Below are positions 26,985-36,621 of a stretch of DNA of 64,000 nucleotides, piece after piece. The DNA comes from Colius striatus. Taxonomy: Eukaryota; Chordata; Aves; Coliiformes; Coliidae. Position numbers and translations under genes: made by a program. Numbering within the stretch: the stretch's first letter is position 1; each line of letters starts with the position of its first letter. The notes under the pieces were generated by a model that saw only the letters and a program-made list of their open reading frames with translations, was not told the DNA's origin and did not search any database. The stretch covers positions 19,073,548 to 19,137,547 of the forward strand of contig NC_084772.1 of the NCBI RefSeq assembly GCF_028858725.1, written 5' to 3'.

Positions 26985-28108
26985 TTAACTCTTGTTAGTA
27001 GCAGGGGTCTTGTTCTCGCCTTCCAGTTCTTCCACTCCCGCTTGTGTCATGAGGTCTGCTATGTTCTTCTCCAGGTCATCTATGCGACAGCTCATGTCAT
27101 CAAGTGCACACAGTTAAGGAACACAGCTCCAATCCAGCACTGCTTGGGGTTTTTTTTGTTTGCTTGGGTTTTATTACAGCTTTGCTCAAACTCTTCTGGA
27201 TATTTACAATGTCTCTTACAAACCCCATTGGTAAATATACTTTAAGATACTGAAGGTTCTGTAGTGCAAAGCACTGATTTGAAAAGGATATTTCTTCCAA
27301 TTATTTGGTCAGACATGGTTTGAAATTTGTCCTGCATTTGCTGAAGTAATGTCTGCACCTAACAGAAAGGAAAAAGAGGTCCATTTTGTTTTCATTAAGG
27401 AAGTTGTTACAGTATTTAATCTCATATAATGAGGTATACACAATGTTTTCTTTCATTGCTGATCTTATCTCTGCACAAACTCTGCAGTATAAACCCATAC
27501 TTAAGTATCCTGTTGTTACTGAGTGCACACAAAGCACTGAGGCTCACTGTAAACCCGTTTAAGACCTAGAAAATGCCCGAGTTCCTCAGCCAGGACTCAA
27601 CCCACAGCAGCTGCCTCCCACGCCTTCAGTTAAATCACATGCTTACAGTTCTTCCGCTATCGGAACAACAGCCTTTCTCTCCCTACTCCTAAACCCCGGC
27701 AGAGCTAATTCCCCTCTCGGCCAGCCCGGGAGGCGGCACCGGCTCAGCCCTGCGGGCAAGCGAGGGGCTTCAGCGCCGGCAAACCCGCCCGCGGCCGCGC
27801 TCTGCCCGGAGCCTTCCCCGAAGGGCTGGGCAGGAACAGCTCTCCACAGGCAGCGGGTTATAACGACACGCCGCTGAGGCGAGGGGAGAGCCGCAGCCCC
27901 TTCGGCAGCGGCCAGGCTCACGCTCACCCAGCCCCGGGGCCACGAGCGGGGCGAGGCCGGAGGCTCTTCCTCAGGGAGGCCGCGGCCCGGCCGCCGCAGG
28001 GCTGTGCTGCCCGGTGCCCCCGCGGCGGCGGGGGCGCGGTGCGGGGGCGCGGTGCGGGCTCACCACAGCCGTCAGGTCCTGCACGGTCTTGGGGTCGGTC
28101 TCGGCCAT
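26985..28108 (-). CDS. HSBP1: Heat shock factor binding protein 1, three coding exons, complete
   Basis: Coding exons are 28064-28108 (45 nt), 27292-27358 (67 nt) and 26985-27103 (119 nt), giving 231 nt or 76 aa plus TAA. This equals the length I remember for human HSBP1. The protein starts [15 protein letters not shown]. It continues as a heptad-repeat coiled coil (about residues 10-58, with [11 protein letters not shown] and [13 protein letters not shown]) and ends in a polar tail, ATNKS. Family knowledge: HSBP1 is a small oligomeric coiled-coil protein that binds the HSF1 trimerisation domain and damps the heat shock response; it is also reported to help WASH complex assembly. Exon 1 ends GCTGTG before a GTGAGC donor. 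Exon 2 follows a CTGTTAG acceptor. Exon 2 to 3 is a phase-1 AT-AC junction splitting Ile38. Differences from remembered human sequence include Ala14, Cys43, Gly66 and Asn74. The start codon lies in a CpG island. The intact frame and introns rule out a retrocopy. Confidence 0.97.
27104..27291 (-). other. HSBP1: HSBP1 intron 2, U12-type AT-AC intron
   Basis: Read on the minus strand, the intron begins ATATCCTTTT (27291-27282), the textbook U12 AT-AC 5' splice site. It contains TTCCTTAAC (27121-27113), the textbook U12 branch site, and ends in AC (27105-27104). The likely branch adenosine at 27114 is 10 nt from the intron end, within the short spacing typical of this class. No GT donor near the exon 2 end would join the conserved reading frame. 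If the intron is retained, translation runs 17 residues past Arg37 and stops at TAA 27244-27242, removing the second half of the coiled coil. Confidence 0.93.
27359..28063 (-). other. HSBP1: HSBP1 intron 1, ordinary GT-AG intron
   Basis: The donor GTGAGC starts at 28063 and the acceptor CTTTCTGTTAG ends at 27359, giving 705 nt. The half nearest exon 1 lies in the CpG island, and the exon 2 half is AT-rich. It interrupts the frame between codons 15 and 16 (phase 0). No other feature is seen inside. Confidence 0.93.
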
Positions 28109-28147
28109 GGCGGGCGCTCGGCTCCCGGATCGTCTCCACGGCAGCGC

Positions 28148-28189
28148 CGCTTCCGGGTCGCGCCCCGCGACTTCCGCCACCGCTTCCTC
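28148..28189 (-). promoter_or_regulatory. Cluster of ETS-type sites upstream of HSBP1
   Basis: On the minus strand there are CCGGAAG (28156-28150), GCGGAAGT (28177-28170) and AGGAAG (28188-28183). The first two are good GABPA/ETS-type cores. They sit between the TCTCGCGAGA palindrome and the HSBP1 start codon, which is a common arrangement in TATA-less CpG promoters. Function is inferred from motif and position only. Confidence 0.5.
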
Positions 28190-28199
28190 TCGCGAGAGG
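28186..28199. promoter_or_regulatory. Perfect palindrome with TCTCGCGAGA core element
   Basis: CCTCTCGCGAGAGG is a perfect 14-bp palindrome lying 78 bp upstream of the HSBP1 ATG. Its centre is TCTCGCGAGA, a known vertebrate housekeeping and bidirectional promoter element. Its position matches a core promoter, so it probably helps drive HSBP1. Because it is symmetrical, it gives no direction by itself. Confidence 0.7.
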
Positions 28200-28450
28200 A
28201 CGGCGCCGCGGGCCGCGGTGGGGAGCGCGCGCCACGGGCCGGAGGCGGCAGGGAGCGGGACGGGGACGGCACTGACCCCCGACAGCCCCCGGCTGCCCCG
28301 TCCCCATCAGCCGGCTGCCCGCCGGGGCACAGTGACCCGCACACGCCTTGCCAGGCGGAGCCGTGTTCCCCGGGCTGCAGGCGGCCCACCCGCCTCTGCC
28401 CCCGCCACGGCTGGTGTTGGCCCCCTGGCAGCGCGGTGTGAGCGTGTGGG

Positions 28451-30162
28451 CCTCGCCTCTGCTCATGAGGGCGGGAGGAGTCTCCTATTAACAGCACTGG
28501 CACAGCTGCAGGGGATGGGAAGGCATTAAAACATCTTCCCCGAGCGTTAAGCCCACATGTAAGCTTACACTTAGGATAAAAGCTTTCCTCGTGCAGCCAT
28601 TTGTTTTGCTCATGCCATTAAAAAGTAACTTTGCGAGATGGAGAGATCACAAATCCCCATCCACACTGAGAAATGATGCTGCCTGAAGAGGCCTTTCTCC
28701 TTGTCATCGCTTAATTTAAAAAGGAATGAGCAGTTAAGTCCAAGCAACAAGCATTTGGAGGCAATCTGGCTTCAGAGGGGCTCACTGTAGGCAGGGCAGC
28801 ACTGCAGATTAGGGATGGAAGTTGGGAACCTTACATAAGTGGATTGATGATTAAAGGGAATGTATTTGGATGGCACATTGTCTGCATGAAAGAAACTACA
28901 AATAACAAAGTTGCATGCATTGGGTTAAATTCCTGTCATGGCCTTCAAGATAGAGTAAAGCTTCATAGATTGGATTTTCCTGTTGGGGATGAATGGAGGA
29001 TAAGCATTTCCTAAGTGTTATGTTTATAAACCGTAAACTACTCATTGGTAGTTTTTGTTATTGAAATGAGTCAATATTTACACAGTTTGGTTGTTGTTTA
29101 CCCAGACAAGATCTAAACTGCAGTTAACAAAAGTATTGCATATGGATTTGTGAATGAAGAATGTTTCCTGTCAGCAGCAGATCTCAAGTGTCTCATTTCA
29201 CCTGAAAGCCAACACCACGGGCTGACACTGCCTTATCCCATAACTAGTAACAAACGGGAGGTGTGGGGCGTTTGCATTATTAATGTGCCTTTAGGAACAC
29301 TGCAGTAGTCATAAAAAAGCCACAGTTAGTGCCAGCTTGGGTACATTTCGTTATCTGTTTTAAAGTAAATATGGCATCTAATCATGAAAAGCTGTTAAGA
29401 AATTAGCTCCCATGTACTTGTCTGCTGCGTTTACAAGATTCCATTCCGTGTTCCATTGCTGTGCCTGTTATCTTCTTAATATTTGCTCTTCTTAGGTAGT
29501 GCAGAAAAGGGGAGAACTCTCAAGAAACTTCTTGACATGTCAAGCTACTGGAAGCCATTTCTGTCTCTTCTGGCCTCCCAAACAAGGTGTCAAGTTTACA
29601 ACCCATAGGCTAGATGCCTGCCCAGAGAAGACACGTGGTCCAAAGCCCTCTACCTGCAGCAGCCCTCCACATTTCAGCATGTGACAGTGCACATTCCTTT
29701 ATTGGTTCTCCGTCATTTAACAAGACAAAAACATGGATCAGCCTGATTCTCCATCTTTTTCTCATAGATGGTTTTGTTACTGCTTGGCCTTGAGAACAAA
29801 ACATCACTGGTTTGACTTCACCACACTGTTCCCAACTGTGACAAGTTTAAATAAGTCACTTTATAGGTTCAACTGGTGCCTCTCCTAGCACAAACATCTC
29901 AAAAACATGTTCTGGTTTAGGATATGGACAAACCCAAGGTGGTTTTCATGTCTCATTTAAAATGTGTCCTCTAAACTGCCATAACATTCCTTGTTGTGCA
30001 GGGAGTCCGACTGACAGAATGATTCCTCAAGCCATTAAGGTGTTAGTGTCAAGTGGCCACACACTTGTTCTCATAGTTTTAGGATCTTTTTTTCATGTCA
30101 GGATAAACTATTTGCATTGTTATTTTGCTTCCCAGCATGGCAGAGTTAAACAATGACCGACA
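28451..30162. other. No gene recognised, upstream flank of HSBP1
   Basis: Sequence returns to AT-rich directly after the CpG island. No exon or repeat recognised. Confidence 0.6.
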
Positions 30163-30440
30163 TAGAATCATACAGTCATAGAATGGTAGGAGTTGGAAGG
30201 GACCTTTAGAGCTCATCCAGTCCAACTCCTCTGCCAAAACAGGTCCCACGTAGATCAGGTCACACAAGAACGTGTCCAGGTGGGTTTGGAAACCTCCTGA
30301 GAAGGAGCCTCCACACCCTCCCTGGGCAGCCTGGGCTCCCTCATTCTTGCAGTAAAGAAGTTTTTCCTTAAGTTTAAGCAGAACTTTTTGTGTTCCAGCT
30401 TTTTTCCATTACCCCTTGTCCTGTCACCAGATACAACAGA
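30163..30440 (-). repeat. CR1 fragment, 5'-truncated
   Basis: It opens with ATAGAATCATACAGTCATAG and GAGTTGGAAGGGACCTTTAG and ends near CCATTACCCCTTGTCCTGTC. Minus orientation, about 280 bp. Confidence 0.95.
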
Positions 30441-31905
30441 AAAATGTGGTGCCCCAGCTTCCTGACATCCACCAAATGTTTGCAGAGTTTTGTCCTCTTA
30501 TTTGAGACTGAACTGAAAGAAAATGCTGTGCAAGGAGGACTGGTAGGATTAATGACCCTTTCACAGTAATGCTCAGAGACTACTAAAATGAATGGAGCTG
30601 TGGAAGGCCAGATTCTCTTGATAGCTTTTTCCTGACAAAGTCTTAATTTAAAGCATATAGAGAAGGAAGACTTTTAAAATTTACAAGGAGCCTGTTGTTT
30701 ACCTTAAAATGAAAGGAAATTTGTGTAGATAAATTTAAAGGCAGTTAATGAAATTGCTTGAAAATGCAGGGGTATGTAGTTCCAATGCAGAGTGATCGGC
30801 CCTCCTATAGCAGTAACTCATGGTCAGGCTTTGTACAAAAGCAGACACGCTTTCATCTTCCCAGAGAACTCAAAATGAACTTTGCCTTTGTGGAAACATG
30901 ATACGGATTTCTGGTACTGGCATCATTATGTCTGATTCAGTTCCTGTTGCTTTTGGTGATGTAGGATTAAAGCTCAACAACTTGGAAAATAAATGCTATT
31001 AATTTAACAGTGTTTTTGTTTTATTTTGGTGCCAGTTAATGCCAAAATCACCAAAGGTAATTAATTCTGCAGTTAGTTGTGTACTTGTGATAGGCCTTCT
31101 TTCCAGTAACCATAGCACAGGGGCTGGGAGGAATCTAATGAAATGCTGGTTTAAAAGGGCAGAATAAAATTTCCCAAAGGCAACTTTTGCAAAGACAGTG
31201 GTTTGTACAGAAGACCCCGTTCTCACCAGAAACACTGTTGTTGGTTCTCTGATGACCTCAGGGTTGTGGTCTTATATTTACATCTTTTTTTAAATAGTGG
31301 CTTTTCCAGAGGACCTTGCTCCTGGCACAATTCTGCTGCTAACAATTTAGAAGAGATTATATTGTTAGATCTGTGTTTCCTCTGAGATGATAAATAGCAG
31401 CAACACTTGTATTGCTTTGACTATTGGTGTTTATTTAGGCCCCCTGATGACTTTCAGATAATTGCAGTAGTTCTGAGTATGGTTTGGGTAACAACTGTGC
31501 ACTCAAATGCGTGTTCTTGCCTGCTCCCTCCTTGGAGTGTACAGAGTTTATGGATCTTAAGACACTCAGCACATAAAAATCAGAGATACTTTTTGTATTC
31601 CAGCCAGAGACTTATGATGAAATCTTGAGAATGAAATTTTAATATCTCAATTGCAGCCTGAGTTGCTCGTGGCAGAAATTCTTGGGTAAATATCAAAATA
31701 AAACAAATAGAGCTCATTTATTACTTCCAGAGGAATAACACTCCTTAGAGGCTGTCAAATATACATGAGGTCAAGACATATTAAGCAAAGAACTGTGCTT
31801 AGAAAACAACTGTCAAGGGAAAAGTGAATGTTCAGTATCATGACTCATGTGAATATTTAACTGGATAAAGCACAAATTATGGAAGCAGCAAAATGAGGTC
31901 TAGAA

Positions 31906-31972
31906 TAAATGTGGAAGGTATGTGTATTAAACCAGAACTAAATGTGAAAGTGATTTGTATTAAACCAGCAAC
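31906..31972. repeat. Imperfect 33/34-bp tandem duplication
   Basis: Two head-to-tail units begin TAAATGTG and end GTATTAAACCAG plus AAC or CAAC. They occupy 31906-31938 and 31939-31972. Confidence 0.8.
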
Positions 31973-33765
31973 AATTCACTGGGCTTTTTCAGGTTTTTCT
32001 TCAGCAACTGAAACAAATACCTGTTGTCAGAATACCTTTCAGATGAAGTTAACTCTTGTTACAAAGTGAAATGATTTTTCTGGTGGTTATTCCTCTCTGG
32101 TAATTTATCTGATGTTTTGCACTTTCAGTCTTTGATTAGCTTGCTGTTACCTACCATCTGAGCTGATCAAGGGCACCTCAGATCTTTTGGGCCACACAGA
32201 GGAGCAGAAGGACTCTGTTAAGACTAGACTGATTTAATTTTAGGAGGTTGGAACAAAGGAAGGTGAGAGATGAAGAAATGAGAGATATTATCATATTTAA
32301 TATATTACCCTTTTAGTGTCTCATTCTTCCTCTCTGTCCCACTTCATTCATGTACACAGACACTTCAGCATGTTTCCCCCTTAGCATCACTACTAAACCC
32401 CCTGTGAATGAGAGAAGAAAAGCTTTTGTAATCTATACTTTCTTCAAGGGAAAAGCTTGCTGATGGTCAGTGATCACAAGCTTCCGCTGATGTTCTGGAA
32501 GGAAGAGGATGTTGCACTGTTCTTCCTTTAGATTTACTAAGCTTTCAGCCACAAAAAGCAATCAGAAACAATGCCAAAGTGTGATGATGCAAAGCAATAT
32601 TCATGGCCTACTAATAAGTGCTTTGTAATTCATGGTAATATATGGTATTGCTTACTGGCATCTCCAAGGCCAGGACAAAGAGGACCTATGCTCAAGGAAC
32701 AGCCTTTAAGAGGACACTGAAGAGATTACAAGACTATACTTTATTATCTCTAGTGGAACCAATAGTTCTATAAGGAAAAGGACAAGTCATACGTGCAAAC
32801 CCAGACATTGTACTGGTTAGAAAAGTCAAGTAGATACAGGTACTCTTGTTGACAGGTAGATACATTGTTCATGGGTGAGCCTTAAAAGAAACTACAAAGA
32901 TACATTTTGCTTTACACAAGCCATCTGTCCTCTGGTAGGTTCAGTCTTCAGAGATGTAGGTCCAAGAATCTGAATGATCAGCACACATGATCAACATGAT
33001 GAGCATGTGTACAAGTCATTTGTTAGCCATCCATTAAGGGCGATAATTAAATTCATCAAGGAAAATGTATGATTGTACAAGAAAGGAAAGTGTAGTAACT
33101 ATATATAAAGTCATTTGAATTTTGGTGTGTTATATGTGGAAACATTTTATACTGAGCATGAAAAAAGAGTGCAGATGGGAGAGGTAGGAAAGGGTAGACC
33201 TCAAAAAGAGACCTGCCTTAAAAACTGCACCCTCCAGTTCAAACTCTGCCATGATAAAATTTTCATGAGGCCCACTGAATCCAGAATCTCATTATTTCTG
33301 ATGAGCATCTGCACAGGACAGAAACATTGGGCTGTGGAATTGTTTCAGCTGAGTGCCAAAGGACCAGGAGGAATTTCTATTGGAAGGAGTCTTCATTAGT
33401 GTGAAGTTGTGTGAGCTACTCCTTGCCTCAGTGCTACTGCAGCTAAGGCAGGATGAGGACAAAAGTAAAGGGCCTTTCTCTGCTAACACAAAGTATTGCT
33501 ATCTTGGTCTCCTTTGGATAGTTCTAGAGATAAGTCTCTCTGATACCCAGTCTTTCACTGGTGGTTTCACATCCATCCCTTATTTGTTGCCTCTCAGCAT
33601 CAAATACCGTCTGATTTTTCTGTGCAAACTCAGTCCAATGTCAGTGGAAGGGAATGGGCTCTGGGAATACCTTACAGGAAGAATGTCAATGAGATCTGAA
33701 TCTTTCATCCCAGCTGTATGCAATGTAGGCTGTGCAACAAAATGAAATGGGTTTTTCTCACATAC

Positions 33766-33871
33766 ATTGACATTTATGACCTGTAGTGCCTGAAGGCCTC
33801 CATTTTTAGAAACCTGAAGTCCATATTCTCCTTCAATTATAAGCATTCCAGAGGGCATCTCATTAAGGTTC
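33766..33871 (-). other. Candidate orphan exon, faintly cadherin-like
   Basis: A 106-nt open stretch lies between GGCTTTTTCAG (acceptor-like) and AAT|GTATGTGAG (strong donor-like). It encodes NLNEMPSGMLII and GGLQALQVINVN. If read through the donor, the next residues are VCE. The end of the last cadherin extracellular repeat has a similar shape (an N-x-x-x-G loop, then a strand leading to V-x-V-C). No other cadherin exons or DxNDN motifs were found nearby. Weak evidence. Confidence 0.15.
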
Positions 33872-36474
33872 CTGAAAAAGCCAAGTATGCCACAAATATG
33901 AGGAATAATTTTGTAGGGCTAATTAAATGTAAGTGACTAGATTTTCAAGCAAGTAATTAGTAGGAATCTTGGCTGAAATGTTACATGGCAAAAGGAAATT
34001 TGCAGTGCAGAGAGAAGTTCATAATGGAGATGCAGTTTCTTCTCCAGGCAGTGATGCCAGTGAAATATTTTGTACCTTGCTGTGTCTGGCAGTGGTGCAG
34101 GTGATTGTTCTTGATGTTTTTTAGTACAGATCGCTACCTCTGTTCACTGATGTGCTCCTTTCAGAGTTACTTGGATGGCCATTGTCCTCCTAACCCAAGG
34201 GCTGCAAGACCCTAATGAGACATGAAACTTGTGTCCAGGATCACTGAAAATCACCATCCTTTGTCCTGATTTATGGAATTTCCCGGTGATGCATCTTCAG
34301 AGCAGGGAGAGATCAAGCTGGTTTGTAGGTTACACTGCAGGGAGAAGAACCATCTTTTAAGCGCAAAGAGAAACTTATGCATCAAGAGATGTTTCAGGGC
34401 TTTATCTGCAAACACTAGGTTGATATTATAGCATTGCTGCCGAGTGCTCAAGGGTAGAAGTCAAGCTAACATCTGACCCACTTCAGTGAAAATCCCTTGG
34501 ATGATGTAGTCAAACCATTTTGAACTCGACTTTGAGAATGGAATCTTACTGTTGGTGTTCCCAAATTAAGCAAAGGATAGGCAGTAAGTGCTAAAAAATG
34601 TATTTAGTTTTGCAGTAGTTTTTCAGAGCTGGAGGAGCTGGAATTGTGCTTTGGCAGCAGACTGGTTTACTTGCAGCTTTAAATTGAAATTATAACAAAT
34701 GGAACAACTGAATGCTGTTTCTGCAGTCTTTGCAGTTCAAGTAACTTGAGCCAGGGAATTACTTGCAGGTTCACAAGAGTTTAGTACAATGAATTTCCTT
34801 TATGGTCTCACTCAGAGACAGATAAGCCTGTGTTTTTGCAGTTTTATCCTGTTAGTTTGCCCTGTCTACTTCTTTGCCAAAAAAGAGCATGTACTAAGAG
34901 AGTGATCCTGCACATTATCCACAGCTGTCACATGGAGCTGCAGGATTTAACTGTGTTTGTTCTGCAGGGCTAGGTCAGTGTCACACAGAAGGTGGCAAAA
35001 CCACAGCGTGCAAAACTCCAGTCGTTTCCTTGGGGAAGGTGCTGTAGGTTATAGAGTGTGCCAGACACTAAGTAAATGTTGTCCAGTCTCTGGTTTAAAT
35101 ACTAAAAGTGCTCTCAGAGGTGTTTGAGCTACAAATGTGGTAATATTTCATCTCATCTGGAAAGTTTGAAGAACAAAAAATGAATGTAATACAAGGTTAT
35201 GGTAGCAACTTCAGTAAGAGACATAAATTAGCTTGGTTTATTCTTGCATAAGAATCCAGTGTGGGGTATGGGAAGAGGTTACAGGTTCCAGCAGGGTGAG
35301 GGAGGCATTTGCATCCAATGATTGTTGAGGCTTGAGTGCTGTAAACTACATCTGAACAGTGACTGTAGCCACATGGTAAGATTATTTCACCTTTTTTCAT
35401 GAGTAATTATTAGAGTTTTCTGAGAGACCTCAACACTGTTATTCTCATGTCTTCTAACTCCGTTTGTTACATTTGTCACTGTATTAAAAGAGCTCTAATG
35501 ATTAGACATTTTTGTTTGAATTACAGCTGTTGTCTCTGTTTAATATATCTCCATGTACAACTTGTTTACTGAAGTCTTCATTTCTTTCCACAAAGGTAAT
35601 AAAATGATTTATTTCCCAGTGTTAGTTTTTTTATGCACAATAATGAAATCTTCCTTTATTTTGTTTCTTGACTTCTTCTGGATGAGCAGTTAAGTTTAGG
35701 TAGTGTCTCACGTTGTGTGTGTTAACAGTCTACCCAGAATTAGCTGAAAACTCAAAGGATGACATTTCCTTGAGTATTTCTTAAAGAATTCATTGGCATT
35801 TCCGCTGCTTCAGATAGACAAAATTGGATATATTTAATTATAAATACTTCATGTGTGGAGGAGAATGGGCAATTATTGTCAGTGTCTGCTCCACTAAGAT
35901 GATTATTCCCTCTGTATTGAGTTAAAAGAAGTTTGGCAAATCAATTACAAATTTACAACTACATATCCAAGACTAAAATTAAGGCCAGTCAAAATTTTTT
36001 CCTCTTTGAAATGCGAAATGTTTCCTTCCAATTCCAGCTCTATAAAGGCAGGAAAGAAAAGTGTCATCTGGAAAAAAGGTGGACAACTTTGGAAGCCACC
36101 AGAAAAGGAGATAGTTACATGGTTGTGCAGACACTCTGAATAATGGGGTAATTATAAAGACTTTACAGAATGTGCAAGTGTGTAACACTGGACATCTTGG
36201 GGCAGTGATAGCCAGTTCCTACTCGGGATGAGCACGGTGTTAAACTCCCGTTCATTCCTGTGCAATAACAATTAGATCAATGCTGAGGGGTTTTTGCAAA
36301 ACTCACCCATTGAGGAATGAGTAAAACCAGCATTTCTTCGTTCGGTATCATGATAAGAAAGGAAAGGTTTTGTAACTGCAACATCCAGGCAAATATGGGT
36401 CTGCATTTAGCTTCCCAAGTTACTCATTAGAGTGACTTCTTCATTCCCCAGCCAAGCCGTGCACCAGCGCTCAC

Positions 36475-36621
36475 CACGCAGTGATCTGCGGTTGTCTCAT
36501 CCATTGTAGGTGGACTGTCACCCCCTGTTTGCAACATGAATGTATCTGCTTTAGCATACGCTTCTTTAAATGTCAGTAACCTTACAAGTAATGCCTGCAG
36601 TTCCCTGTAGCTGTCCATGAG
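36475..36621 (-). other. Candidate orphan coding exon, unrecognised
   Basis: A 147-nt open stretch lies between CACTTTTAG (acceptor-like) and GTG|GTGAGC (donor-like). It encodes CTC, then MDSYRELQALLVRLLTFKEA and onward to TADHCV, 49 codons. The first half would be a leucine-rich amphipathic helix. No family is recognised and no partner exons were found. A chance open frame with chance splice motifs remains more likely than not. Confidence 0.2.

Larger units (their letters stand above)
27690..28450 (-). promoter_or_regulatory. CpG island promoter of HSBP1
   Basis: About 760 bp very rich in G+C and dense in CpG, against an AT-rich, CpG-poor surround. It spans HSBP1 exon 1, part of intron 1 and about 340 bp upstream of the start codon, as is usual for a broadly expressed gene. 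No TATA box stands out at a sensible spacing. Long open frames on both strands here reflect the scarcity of stop codons in GC-rich DNA. Whether a divergent plus-strand transcript also starts here cannot be told from sequence. Confidence 0.88.

Noticed and set aside
27100-27300. 66-codon minus-strand frame across HSBP1 intron 2
   Set aside because: It lies in a different frame from HSBP1, inside the AT-AC intron and exon edges.
27924-28529. Several long open frames (up to 180 codons) on both strands around HSBP1 exon 1
   Set aside because: They come from stop-poor GC-rich CpG-island DNA, overlap one another on both strands and have low-complexity Arg/Pro/Gly/Ala composition. Only the 15 codons of HSBP1 exon 1 have family support.
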